From NCBI GenBank assembly GCA_024637255.1, contig JAGXFO010000011.1, forward strand, positions 147,667-211,666: 64,000 nucleotides of DNA, written 5' to 3'. The translations under genes and the position numbers were made by a program. Below, piece by piece: positions 45,553 to 54,232 of the stretch; positions within the stretch are counted from its first letter, which is position 1; every line of letters starts with the position of its first letter. Below the pieces are notes generated by a model. It was given only the letters and a program-made list of their open reading frames with translations. It was not told where the DNA came from and did no database searches. The stretch comes from Sulfurovum sp. GTDB lineage: Bacteria > Campylobacterota > Campylobacteria > Campylobacterales > Sulfurovaceae.

Positions 45553-46912
45553 CGTTGTTTCCTATTTTTTGATTATTTATGTTTTCAAAAGCTAGTCTGC
45601 TAAATCTGTATGAGGATATCAAAGATGCACTTAATTTTATGTCAAAAGTGGGGTTTAGTGCGATGACTCCTTTCATATGTGTATCAATCTTAAACACGCG
45701 AGTAAACTTAACTCCCTCAATCTCAAAAAAAATCAAATCTCCATCTTGTAATTTTGCTGCAATTGCAAACTGTTTGGATCCAATTAATGCACTTTGCAAC
45801 GGCTTCTCTTCGGCCATGGACTTTTCTACCCTATAAGTATAAATCACTGCGCCGCCATACACAGGCAAATCATCTATTTCATCCAATGTGAAATCTCTTA
45901 TTTGCTCTTGTTTTGCCAATTTATATATGCAAGGCTTCATTAAATTATCGTCACTGAGTACTTGGAAACCTTTGTCTTGTGGTAACCGATTGCTGTAGTC
46001 CATAAGATTTTGGGCCTGTAGTCCCAAGTCATTGGCGATGCTATTTAAGCCATCTACATCTGAGGGATTCATGCCATCATTTGCATATATACATGCATCT
46101 AAATTCACATAGGTACCTTCTTTGCAACTTTTATAGAGTATACTTTGACCTTGAGTCACATCATCGAGTTGGCAAATCAATGCAATACCTAAGGCATTTT
46201 TGGCAGGCGGCAGGCACAAAACATTCACTCCTGCATAGAGCTCCAGTAACGCTGTTAGCTTTGCTATCTGCCCTGCTTTTGGATGCGTATATACATCACT
46301 GCCTAGGATTAATGATATGGTGGTTTTCCCGCCTATAAGTTCATATATTGATTCAAGTTCTTCTTCTCCCACATTACTTTCCGCACTGAGATAACCAATA
46401 TCAAAACCTTCCAGGCTATCTTTTATCTCTTGAGGAAGCTCTTTATTTTCCAATAATGTATACGCCAACAACGCAGCTACGCCTTCTTCACTTCCAGCTT
46501 CATATTTTACAAACTGTGTTATACTCGGCTGAAGTACTCCATCCTCTATGGGATGCATATAAACAAATTTTGCCTTTTTTTCTTCTAGTAGTTTACGGAC
46601 CGATGCTATAGATTCCGCTCTTTTATCATGAAACCATACACCAAAAGAGACCACTACATCAGAAGTAGCCAAAGTTTGCACATCTCCTCCAAAAATATGA
46701 TGTCCGCTACTGCTGCCATATGCTTTTAAAAAGTCCTGATAAGCCTTTGCTTCTGGACATATCAATCTCATTCCATATTTCTCTTTATGTAATTGAAGAA
46801 TAAGTGCTTCTTCGTTTGTAATATCTGCTGAAAAAACTATACTTTCAGCATCTTTAAAACTTTTTACGACTTCTTTAAGATTCTCTTGTTGACTTTCATG
46901 TCTGTGCTCCAC
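45545..46912 (-). CDS. NuoG-like subunit in the nuoF position (Campylobacterota complex I)
   Basis: This 455-residue protein occupies the place of nuoF but has no NADH or FMN site and no Fe-S cysteine motifs. It aligns with the C-terminal half of NuoG next door: NEEALILQLHKEKYGMRLICPEAKAYQDFL against NEEAMMLQTLKEKMGLKLYNPEVRAFQKFL, each within its own text of 20 or fewer residues per motif, and LLPPAKNALGIALICQLDD-type segments in both. Helicobacter and Campylobacter have comparable replacement subunits. The start is GTG at 46912, which overlaps the stop of a small upstream frame (TAGTG). Role: probably a docking module for a non-NADH electron donor. Confidence 0.85.
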   Translation of the reverse strand: MEHRHESQQENLKEVVKSFKDAESIVFSADITNEEALILQLHKEKYGMRLICPEAKAYQDFLKAYGSSSGHHIFGGDVQTLATSDVVVSFGVWFHDKRAESIASVRKLLEEKKAKFVYMHPIEDGVLQPSITQFVKYEAGSEEGVAALLAYTLLENKELPQEIKDSLEGFDIGYLSAESNVGEEELESIYELIGGKTTISLILGSDVYTHPKAGQIAKLTALLELYAGVNVLCLPPAKNALGIALICQLDDVTQGQSILYKSCKEGTYVNLDACIYANDGMNPSDVDGLNSIANDLGLQAQNLMDYSNRLPQDKGFQVLSDDNLMKPCIYKLAKQEQIRDFTLDEIDDLPVYGGAVIYTYRVEKSMAEEKPLQSALIGSKQFAIAAKLQDGDLIFFEIEGVKFTRVFKIDTHMKGVIALNPTFDIKLSASLISSYRFSRLAFENINNQKIGNNDE

Positions 46913-47058
46913 TATTGCTTCTTCCTTCCTCTGGTTTTACAGTTACCTATCCTATGGTTGTTTGCCCCATAAAATACTTTTGCTGATTGTAATAGAAAAC
47001 AAATTAAAAAACAAAGTACTGTGTTAAAAAGTATCTTATGGTTCATAAATATACTCAT
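46912..47058 (-). CDS. Possible 48-residue membrane leader ORF
   Basis: A frame from ATG 47058 to a TAG overlapping the GTG of the NuoF-like gene encodes a hydrophobic stretch (ILFNTVLCFLICFLLQSA) and a basic tail (CKTRGRKKQ). AAGGAG lies about 15 bases upstream, which is far. It could be a small membrane protein coupled to the complex I subunit, or chance in AT-rich DNA. Confidence 0.3.
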   Translation of the reverse strand: MSIFMNHKILFNTVLCFLICFLLQSAKVFYGANNHRIGNCKTRGRKKQ

Positions 47059-47149
47059 TATTTTTCGTCTTCACTCCTTGCTAGCTTAATTTTATGTTAC
47101 ATTTAGTCACAATATATCTCTACATTATGAAAGTTATAATTTTATATAC

Positions 47150-47177
47150 ATGACTTTATATTTATGGCTGTTATAAT
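47150..47177 (+). promoter_or_regulatory. Putative promoter of the fqrB-like gene
   Basis: TATAAT (47172-47177) is preceded 16 bases upstream by ATGACT, a partial -35. The gene start lies 33 bases further on, with AAGGA before it. A separate promoter is required because the gene is opposite to nuo. Confidence 0.5.
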
Positions 47178-47210
47178 TTAGTTAAAATATTAGTACTTTA
47201 AGGAAAAAAC

Positions 47211-48227
47211 ATGATTCAAGAGAACGGAAAAGTAGTAGACATTGCAATTATTGGAGCGGGTCCTGGTGGTATGGCATGTGCTGTCGAAGCAAAACTAGCT
47301 GGAATTGAAAACATCGTTGTTATAGACAAGGCGCCTCACCACAATGACATGATTCATAAGTTTTACAAAAAAGGTAAGCGTGTTGACAAAGACTGGATGG
47401 GAATAAAGTTTGAATTCAAAGGTAACGTTACCTTTGAAGAATGCTCCAAAGAAGAGTACATTCAGCAAATGGATGAAAAACTAAGAGATGCCGGCGTACT
47501 TGACAATTTTGAGTATAACCACGAAATCATGAAAGTAAACAAGGATAATGATGGCCTTTTTGAAATAATTTTTGGCCAGGGTGATGTAGCTGAAGGTATC
47601 GAAACAATGAGAGCCAAAAACGTTATTCTTTCAGTAGGCCGTATGGGCAAACCAAACAAACCTAAGTATAAATTCCCAAAAGAGATTAAAGAAGTACTGA
47701 ACTTCAACCTTTCTAAAGTTCAAAACGGCGAGAGAGTTATGATAGTCGGTGGTGGTGATACGGCTGGCGAGTACGCGTATGGCTTGGTAGAGTTAGAGGG
47801 CATGGAAGATTGTGTTGTCACGCTTAACTATAGACAAGCTGAGATTAAAAGAATGAACCCGACCAATACGATGATGTGTACTAAGTATCTGGATAATGGG
47901 AAAATACTTAACAAAATGGGTGTAGACATAGAAAATGTTGAGTCTTCAGAAACTGGTAAAATCAAAGTAAACTTTACAGATGGTACAAACGCAGAATATG
48001 ACAGAGCTGTTTACGCACTTGGTGGGACTACTCCGGTAGATATTCTTGTAAATTCAGGCGTTAAGACTGGAGAGTGGGATGTCCCTGTATATAACGAAGA
48101 GACGATGGAAACAAATGTTGAAGGTCTTTACACTATCGGTGACGTGGTAACTGATCAAGGAAGTATTGCACTTGCATTCAACCATGCATGTTTTGCAATA
48201 ACAGATATTGCATCTAAAATCAAATAA
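47211..48227 (+). CDS. fqrB: FqrB-like flavodoxin/ferredoxin-NAD(P) reductase (thioredoxin reductase fold)
   Basis: This 338-residue FAD protein has the N-terminal FAD motif AIIGAGPGGMACA, the KFYKKGKRVDKDW motif I associate with Helicobacter and Campylobacter FqrB, the NAD(P)-binding MIVGGGDTAGEYA and the C-terminal FAD-contacting YTIGDVVTDQGSIALAFNHA. The redox-active CxxC of thioredoxin reductases is absent. FqrB moves electrons between NADPH, flavodoxin and quinone. It is on the strand opposite to nuo, exactly between the nuoE-like and NuoG-like subunits, suggesting a link with electron supply to complex I. It has AAGGA before the ATG and its own promoter and terminator-like hairpin. Confidence 0.85.
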   Translation: MIQENGKVVDIAIIGAGPGGMACAVEAKLAGIENIVVIDKAPHHNDMIHKFYKKGKRVDKDWMGIKFEFKGNVTFEECSKEEYIQQMDEKLRDAGVLDNFEYNHEIMKVNKDNDGLFEIIFGQGDVAEGIETMRAKNVILSVGRMGKPNKPKYKFPKEIKEVLNFNLSKVQNGERVMIVGGGDTAGEYAYGLVELEGMEDCVVTLNYRQAEIKRMNPTNTMMCTKYLDNGKILNKMGVDIENVESSETGKIKVNFTDGTNAEYDRAVYALGGTTPVDILVNSGVKTGEWDVPVYNEETMETNVEGLYTIGDVVTDQGSIALAFNHACFAITDIASKIK

Positions 48228-48237
48228 CTCCTCAAAT

Positions 48238-48275
48238 GTATACCATGCCCTATGAGGCTTTAGCGTATGGTATAC
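48238..48275 (+). terminator. Hairpin after the fqrB-like gene
   Basis: GTATACCAT/ATGGTATAC forms a perfect 9-base stem, extendable by two further pairs, starting 11 bases past the stop codon. No strong T-run follows. It may also stop transcription entering from the nuo side. Confidence 0.55.
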
Positions 48276-48404
48276 TCACACATTACTTTTCGGCTTGACA
48301 ATGGATTATAAAGAATTGATTGATATTTTGCGTTGTAGGGTATGGAAAATCATATAGTATCTTCACACAAGGAAAGATACTATATTGCAAAACAATAGGC
48401 TTTT

Positions 48405-48716
48405 TTACTCTGCTTTTTCTGTTTCAGCCTCTTTTGCTTCAGCCTTTTGTGCCTCTATCTTGGCGGCTCTCTCTTGCTTTGTCACTTCATCTACTTTCTT
48501 TACGACAATAGTCCAATCCACTTCGTTAAATTTCAATGAATTCATCAAATCGTGTCCCGTAGTTTTTACGACATCTGCAGACTTTTGGATAGAGGAAAAA
48601 TCTCCTACTTCAAAGAGGAAAATGCCTACTTCACCTACTTTTAATCCCTGATCGATAAGTTCAACCATTCTGCCATAAAAATCGTCTTTTAAATGTCTTA
48701 AATCATATCTTTTCAT
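48405..48716 (-). CDS. NuoE-position small subunit of Campylobacterota complex I
   Basis: This 103-residue protein lies directly after nuoD, where HP1264 and Cj1575c-type proteins occur in Helicobacter and Campylobacter. The core (MKRYDLRHLKDDFYGRMVEL through FNEVDWTIVVKKVD) matches that kind of protein as I recall it. It lacks the 2Fe-2S cysteines of ordinary NuoE. The C-terminus adds an Ala/Glu/Lys-rich tail (about 82-103). I start at ATG 48716, which has AAGGAAC upstream, rather than the adjoining TTG. It is presumed to be part of the alternative electron-input module. Confidence 0.8.
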   Translation of the reverse strand: MKRYDLRHLKDDFYGRMVELIDQGLKVGEVGIFLFEVGDFSSIQKSADVVKTTGHDLMNSLKFNEVDWTIVVKKVDEVTKQERAAKIEAQKAEAKEAETEKAE

Positions 48717-48732
48717 CAATGGGTTCCTTTCT

Positions 48733-48765
48733 GGGCAAAGCCCATAAACGACTCTTCAGCAGAGT
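48733..48765 (-). repeat. Two-hairpin intergenic module, copy 3
   Basis: GGGC-AAA-GCCC (48733-48743) and ACTCT-TCAGC-AGAGT (48751-48765) lie between nuoD and the nuoE-like gene. The second hairpin shares the loop and flanks CTTCAGCAG with copy 1 at 8409-8425. The TTT-loop hairpin ends just before the ribosome binding site of the nuoE-like gene. Confidence 0.5.
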
Positions 48766-48817
48766 GCTCTCGCGACTTGTTGTTCTTAGTAAATGTTTTT
48801 GTCATAACACACAAGCC

Positions 48818-50047
48818 TTATCTGTCAACTTCGCCGAATACGATGTTGGTAGTACCAATAATCGTAACGACGTCTGAAATATAAGTACCAACAAGAAGCT
48901 TTTGAAGCAGCCCCGTATGGAAGAAACTTGGTGCTCTACACTTAAGCCTATATGCATAGGGTTCACCTTCAGATTTGATATAGAAACCAAGTTCACCTTT
49001 TGGTGATTCAGTTGGACAATACACTTCGCCTTTTGGCGGTCTCATCCCTTGAGTTACCAGTACAAAATGCTGCATCAGCGCATAGTTCTGTGTCATAATC
49101 TCTTCTTTTGGCGCTGATATATATTTTGGTGCATGGGCCATGAGTTGTGGCTCAGTTTGTGCATACATAGGAATAAGTTGTCTAATAATACGGGTAGATT
49201 GTCTGATCTCTTCCATATAAAGTCTGTAGCGCCCATAAGAATCGCATCTGGTACTCACAGGCACATCAAAATCAAGCTCTGAGTAAAGTTCATACGGCTC
49301 TTCTTTTCTGATGTCATACTTTACACCAGAACCTCTAAGCATAGGACCTGTACAGCCCCAGTTTAGTGCATCTTCAGCAGAAATAACCCCTACATCTTCC
49401 AAACGCATTTTCCAGATACGGTTTTCTGTAAGTAATGCTTCATAAGTATGCTCAACTTCATAATCTACCTTATCGCAGAATGCCGCTGCATTCTCAAGCC
49501 AACCCGAAGGCAAGTCAAGAGGCACACCACCAATACGTACAGCAGAGTGAGTCAATCTCGCTCCACAGTAATCTTCCATCAAGTCCATTGCAAATTCACG
49601 TTCACGAAAAGCGTAAAGAAAGACTGACATTGCTCCGACATCCAGTGCGTGTGTAGCGACAAAGAAAAGGTGGGAAATGATACGGTTAAGCTCAAGTAAA
49701 GTCGTTCTTATCACTTGCGCTCTTCTTGGTGCCTCTATGCCAAGCAGTTTTTCAACAGCCAATGCATAGGCATAGTTGTTTGATGTTGATGCGATATAGT
49801 CAAGTCTGTCTGTGGTTGGCAAAAATTCATTGTATGTCATGTTTTCTGCCATTTTTTCTATGCCGCGGTGCAGATAGCCGATATCCGGATACGCTTTAAC
49901 AACCTGTTCACCATCAAGCTCAAGTACAAGTCTCAACTGCCCGTGTGCAGAAGGGTGCTGAGGACCAAAGTTGATAACCATTGTATTGTCATCACGTTCA
50001 AAATTGAGGTTTTCAAAAAATGGTGATAATTTATTTGCTACTTGCAT
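48818..50047 (-). CDS. nuoD: NADH-quinone oxidoreductase-type subunit D
   Basis: This 409-residue peripheral-arm subunit forms the quinone site with NuoB. The conserved NFGPQHPSAHGQLRLVLELD, IGYLHRGIEKMAE and the C-terminal DVVTIIGTTNIVFGEVDR are present. It derives from the large subunit of NiFe hydrogenases but lacks the NiFe cysteines, as all NuoD do. It follows nuoC by eight bases. Confidence 0.97.
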   Translation of the reverse strand: MQVANKLSPFFENLNFERDDNTMVINFGPQHPSAHGQLRLVLELDGEQVVKAYPDIGYLHRGIEKMAENMTYNEFLPTTDRLDYIASTSNNYAYALAVEKLLGIEAPRRAQVIRTTLLELNRIISHLFFVATHALDVGAMSVFLYAFREREFAMDLMEDYCGARLTHSAVRIGGVPLDLPSGWLENAAAFCDKVDYEVEHTYEALLTENRIWKMRLEDVGVISAEDALNWGCTGPMLRGSGVKYDIRKEEPYELYSELDFDVPVSTRCDSYGRYRLYMEEIRQSTRIIRQLIPMYAQTEPQLMAHAPKYISAPKEEIMTQNYALMQHFVLVTQGMRPPKGEVYCPTESPKGELGFYIKSEGEPYAYRLKCRAPSFFHTGLLQKLLVGTYISDVVTIIGTTNIVFGEVDR

Positions 50048-50055
50048 ATACTCCC

Positions 50056-50838
50056 CTATCTTCTCTTGTCTAATATCTTAGACTCTTTTTTATTGTAGTT
50101 TACCAGCAATGTTTCACTATACTCAATCGCTTTTTCTTTTTCCTCATCAGAAATATCTGCACCAAACGGTACCTCATATCCTATTCTTGAGAAACGTTTT
50201 GTATCATGTCTGTCGACTTTAGCGGGGTCTCTGTTTTCAGGGCCTATGATATCTCTATATTCTTTTCCAAATATTTTATCTACTTCGTACCATGATGCAA
50301 ACTCATCTCCATGCAAAGGATAGGTTTTAAGCAAAGGATGGCCTTCCCAGTCATCAGGCATAAGTATGCGCTTAAGGAATGGATGGTTGTTTACTTTGAT
50401 ACCAAACATGTCGAACATTTCACGTTCTGCAAAGTTTGCAGAATTAAAAAGAGGTACAATGCTTTCAATGGCTTCACCTTTTTTAATGCGACACACTACC
50501 CTCACTCTTTTGGCTTCATTCACATTAAGCAGTTGGTAGAAAAGTTCAAACTCACCCTCTTTGGCCAAATAGTCTACTGCTGACTGTTCTGAACATTGCG
50601 TGTATCCGCATTGCTCTTTCAGTGCCTTAATCACTGTAACATTTTGTGTAGCATCAATATGTACAATCAATTGTCCTATTTCCACATAAGTCTCTTTTGC
50701 AAGCTCGCCAAGTGTTTCTACTACACTTTCAAAATGTACATCTGTTACTTTTTCTCTAGGTACACGGGGTGCAACCCAAAATCTATCTGTATAATAAGAC
50801 TTTGCCTGAACGTTGTCTTTTGGTACATATTTACGCAT
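50056..50838 (-). CDS. nuoC: NADH-quinone oxidoreductase-type subunit C
   Basis: This 260-residue subunit of the connecting module has the conserved NFAEREMFDMFGIKVNNHP and RILMPDDWEGHPLLKTYPL signature. Its N-terminal part is somewhat extended, and it is separate from nuoD, unlike the E. coli fusion. The start shares one base with the nuoB stop. Confidence 0.95.
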   Translation of the reverse strand: MRKYVPKDNVQAKSYYTDRFWVAPRVPREKVTDVHFESVVETLGELAKETYVEIGQLIVHIDATQNVTVIKALKEQCGYTQCSEQSAVDYLAKEGEFELFYQLLNVNEAKRVRVVCRIKKGEAIESIVPLFNSANFAEREMFDMFGIKVNNHPFLKRILMPDDWEGHPLLKTYPLHGDEFASWYEVDKIFGKEYRDIIGPENRDPAKVDRHDTKRFSRIGYEVPFGADISDEEKEKAIEYSETLLVNYNKKESKILDKRR

Positions 50839-51380
50839 TATATTAACCTCGCTCTTTTACCTGTTTGTGTCGTTAAATCCTGCTTCGTATTTTTCTTCAT
50901 ATCTGCAGATTCTCTACGAATCTTTTTTTGAAGCATCATCAGTGCATACTGAAGCGTTTCAGGGCGTGGTGCACATCCTGGAAGATAGATGTCTACAGGA
51001 ATGATGCGATCAACACCCTGTACGGTTGCATAGGTATTAAACATACCGCCGGTGTTGGCACATGAACCCATGGAGATGACCCATTTAGGTTCAGTCATCT
51101 GATCGTACAATCTTCTTGCAAACTCTGAGTGCTTTTTAGAAAGTGTGCCTGCTAGTATCATGACATCTGCCTGTCTTGGAGAGGCTCTAAAAATAGTGCC
51201 CATTCTATCGAAGTCATAACGCGATGCACCCGATGCCATCATCTCAATCGCACAACATGCGAGTCCGTAAGTCAGCGGCCAAAGTGAGTTTGAACGCCCC
51301 CAGTTTACAAGTTTGTCTACCGAAGTCAATGCTATCGGCAAGCCAGCAGAACTGGCATAATTTACTTGATGCTGTGCCAT
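50838..51380 (-). CDS. nuoB: NADH-quinone oxidoreductase-type subunit B
   Basis: This 180-residue subunit carries cluster N2, which passes electrons to quinone. The ligands are the adjacent cysteines in GLACCAIEMM and those in SMGSCANTGGMF and LPGCAPRPE. It overlaps the nuoA end by 19 bases. The C-terminus has a basic tail (KKNTKQDLTTQTGKRARLI). Confidence 0.97.
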   Translation of the reverse strand: MAQHQVNYASSAGLPIALTSVDKLVNWGRSNSLWPLTYGLACCAIEMMASGASRYDFDRMGTIFRASPRQADVMILAGTLSKKHSEFARRLYDQMTEPKWVISMGSCANTGGMFNTYATVQGVDRIIPVDIYLPGCAPRPETLQYALMMLQKKIRRESADMKKNTKQDLTTQTGKRARLI

Positions 51381-51751
51381 TCAAGTGCTCCTTTTTTCCA
51401 TGCATATACGAAACCAATCGTAAGTAGTAATATAAATAGTAACATCTCCGAAAATCCGAACCAACCAAGTAACTTAAAGTCAATCGCCCAAGGGAACATA
51501 AAAATGATCTCTACATCAAACAAAATAAACAAAAGTGCTATCAGATAAAACTGTGTAGAAATAGTGTTAGGTTGTTTCGTCACTTCTGGTCCACACTCAT
51601 AGATGCTTAGCTTAAGCCTTTCAGTGTCAAGCCGTGCAAATTTTCGTGAAACAAAACGTGCAGCCCATAACGTCGCGGGGAAAGCCACCCCTGTTAGCGC
51701 AAATAAAACAAATACCCCAAAATATGGGTGTTCCGTAAGTACGTGGGTCAT
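51362..51751 (-). CDS. nuoA: NADH-quinone oxidoreductase-type subunit A
   Basis: This 129-residue membrane subunit has three helices and the conserved loop YECGPEVTKQP, which reaches the quinone site, and FDVEIIFMFPWA. It is the first gene of the nuo cluster, so its upstream region (51752-51989) should hold the main promoter, although only weak candidate -10 elements were seen there. Confidence 0.96.
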   Translation of the reverse strand: MTHVLTEHPYFGVFVLFALTGVAFPATLWAARFVSRKFARLDTERLKLSIYECGPEVTKQPNTISTQFYLIALLFILFDVEIIFMFPWAIDFKLLGWFGFSEMLLFILLLTIGFVYAWKKGALEWHSIK

Positions 51752-51989
51752 ACTAATTCCTTAAGTTTTTTCATCTATTCTTCACCTAGAGCTCATCTGT
51801 GACTCAAAAATCTTAGATTTTCAGCGTAAAGAAGTGTTAGAATATTAGCCTGATATTAGCGCAAAGATGATTAAACTCCATTGGCAATGTTTGTGCTTCA
51901 TGAGATTAGTTTTTGCGTGTAACTATGTGAAACAAAGGATTTCGAGATACAATATCTAAAAATATAATAATAATATAAGGAAGCACAGA

Positions 51990-52403
51990 TTGAATTTACT
52001 TAAAAAAAATATAAATGTACTTTACTGGATAGCCATGGCGGGCTTAGTCTTCTGGTTTGCCTATTCCAAAGGATGGATACTCGCTCATTTTGAGTCCATT
52101 GATGCAAAACAAGCCATTATCTTACTTGAAAATGACGAAAACACAACACTGCTTGATGTAAGAACCATACAAGAGTATAAAAAGGGTCACTTGCCTGATG
52201 CAACGCTCATCCCAGTTCAAGCATTAGACAAAAATCTAGGCATGCTAAAACAAGACAAAAATAAAAAAATCATCGTATATTGCGCAACAGGCAGCAGAAG
52301 CGTATCTGCCTCACGTATCTTAGAGAAAAATGGATTTACCCCGCTCAATGTAGAAGGGGGGATTATACAGCTTGTAGGTGCTGGTGCACAACTAGTCAAG
52401 TGA
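51990..52403 (+). CDS. Membrane-anchored rhodanese-domain protein
   Basis: This 137-residue protein has one N-terminal transmembrane helix (about 8-28) and a rhodanese domain with the active-site loop IVYCATGSRS. The start is TTG at 51990, with AAGGA seven bases upstream; no ATG is available. Rhodaneses handle sulfane sulfur, which fits a sulfur-oxidising relative, with the domain probably facing the periplasm. It is convergent with the AAA ATPase gene, six bases away. Confidence 0.85.
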   Translation: MNLLKKNINVLYWIAMAGLVFWFAYSKGWILAHFESIDAKQAIILLENDENTTLLDVRTIQEYKKGHLPDATLIPVQALDKNLGMLKQDKNKKIIVYCATGSRSVSASRILEKNGFTPLNVEGGIIQLVGAGAQLVK

Positions 52404-52409
52404 TATAGA

Positions 52410-54143
52410 TTAAACTTTAAACCCCATGCTTTTGGAGCTGTCAAAACTGCTTCCCAGTTCTTTTTCTATCTCTTCAAGGAAATCCTGTAAAGTAAAGACA
52501 CTCTCTTCTCTTACAGCAACCCTGTAGGCTGTGTTTTTAATAATCAGATTGATTTGTCCCCCGGTGAGTTCATATCCTGTAAGGCCTTCCATATCAAAAC
52601 CCTCTTCATAGTCTGCATTTTCAGGGAGCATAAACTGCCAAAGCATTAAACGTTGTTTTTTTCCAGGTTTTTTGAACTCTATTTTATGATTAAAGCGACG
52701 TGAAAATGCCTTGTCAATATTGCCCAACAAATTAGTTGTCGCAATGAGGATGCCTTCAAACTTCTCTATTTGCTCAAGGAAAATGTTTTGCATCTGATTA
52801 TGCATCTTATCTGCAGAACTCCCCGCTCCTTCACTTCTGGCACTAAGAAACTGATCTGCTTCATTGAGCAACAAAATGGGCTCTACTTTTGCCTTGATAC
52901 TCAGCTCTTTGAAGTCATCAAATATCTTCCGCACATTTTTTTCACTCTCCCCCACATACATGGAAAGGATCTTCGAGCAGTCAAAAGACAAAATAGGCTT
53001 CTTCAGTGTTTTAGCCAAACTCATCGCTGTCATAGTCTTTCCTGTACCTGCCGCGCCATAGAAAATAATACGTGCATCTATGCCCTTACGCTTGTCTTTA
53101 ATGCCCCACTCTTTGAGTTTTCTAAATACTTCTTTATCTACCTGCTTGATGACATTCTCTAAAGTTTCTCTAGTTTTAGGATGCAAAACCACATCGTCAA
53201 GTGTAGTTGTAGGTTTAAGATATTCAAATATCTCCTGATCTTTCACCAGAGCATCAAGTTTAAGCTTGGTCACTTTTTTTGTTTTTGTGGAGTGGATGAT
53301 ACGCTGCATCACCTCTTCTTGCAAATAAAAAGACCGGCTCACCCCACCAAACATATTGAGTATCTCTTCATAATCAATAATTTCTTCACTGATGAGCCTA
53401 GCGCCATCTTCAAGCAAGGAACGGTTTTTAATCTTCTCATATTCATCAAAAGAGATGAGTTCTATGAGGGTATTCATATCTCTAAACTGCCCCTCGCCTC
53501 CAGAGTACTCTTCCTTAAGTAAAGCAAGAAAAATACGTTTTTCTTTCTCGTCAAGTTCTTTTTCTTTAAAAAATTCTTCTACAACGATGGGCGCCTCTGT
53601 CATTTTCAAACGCTCTTCTATGCGTGTGGTCAAAAGTGTTAACTTATTTTTTAAACGTCCTATACTCAAAGAATTATCTGCAAAGCCCTGTTTGAATGTT
53701 GCAATGTTATGTAAAAGTGCCACCATGTCAAACTGATCCTGAAGGTACTCAAGATGGTCTGTATATGGCTTAATTTCAGGAAGCAAGATTTCCAGAGAGC
53801 CTTCTTCAAGCAGCCTCAACAAAGAAATGCTTGGCGTTACTGAAGTCCCCAAGAGTTCCAGTTTGGACGACTCATGGGCTTTCATCTGTCCAAAACTCAC
53901 CTGAATTATCCAGCCCAAATCTAAAAGATTTTTGGCTAAATCCAGTTTCTCTAAATATATATAGCCTTGGGCTGAAAAGTTCTCCTGAAGCATTTCAAGC
54001 ACAGAGACTTCTTCGAGCCCTGTAACGTAACGTTTACATACATACTGTACCAACAAAGCTTCTTCTTCCGTACACTTTAAATGTTCAAAAATAGACGCCT
54101 TGGTTACATCTTTTGTTTCGATAAAGTCAATAAGGTGTTTCAA
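52410..54143 (-). CDS. AAA-family ATPase, CDC48/FtsH-like core
   Basis: This 577-residue protein has an N-terminal helical region of unknown fold (1 to about 310) and a C-terminal AAA domain. The domain has Walker A GAAGTGKT, a Walker B of the form ILLLNEAD in which Asn replaces the usual first Asp, sensor 1 (IATTNLL) and the arginine finger region (FSRRFNHKIEF). Related single-AAA proteins occur in many bacteria with unknown targets, probably as remodelling factors. It is a single-gene unit, divergent from the PTS locus. Confidence 0.82.
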   Translation of the reverse strand: MKHLIDFIETKDVTKASIFEHLKCTEEEALLVQYVCKRYVTGLEEVSVLEMLQENFSAQGYIYLEKLDLAKNLLDLGWIIQVSFGQMKAHESSKLELLGTSVTPSISLLRLLEEGSLEILLPEIKPYTDHLEYLQDQFDMVALLHNIATFKQGFADNSLSIGRLKNKLTLLTTRIEERLKMTEAPIVVEEFFKEKELDEKEKRIFLALLKEEYSGGEGQFRDMNTLIELISFDEYEKIKNRSLLEDGARLISEEIIDYEEILNMFGGVSRSFYLQEEVMQRIIHSTKTKKVTKLKLDALVKDQEIFEYLKPTTTLDDVVLHPKTRETLENVIKQVDKEVFRKLKEWGIKDKRKGIDARIIFYGAAGTGKTMTAMSLAKTLKKPILSFDCSKILSMYVGESEKNVRKIFDDFKELSIKAKVEPILLLNEADQFLSARSEGAGSSADKMHNQMQNIFLEQIEKFEGILIATTNLLGNIDKAFSRRFNHKIEFKKPGKKQRLMLWQFMLPENADYEEGFDMEGLTGYELTGGQINLIIKNTAYRVAVREESVFTLQDFLEEIEKELGSSFDSSKSMGFKV

Positions 54144-54232
54144 TCAAGTTCCTAGTTTTTAGATATAGGTTTTAGTATAACAAATATTTGCTATACTTTG
54201 AATAATGCATCTAGTGACAAAAAAGAGGGAAA

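Noticed and set aside
47211..48227. Thioredoxin reductase
   Set aside because: The fold matches, but the redox-active CxxC motif is absent and the KFYKKGKRVDK motif points to FqrB-type reductases.
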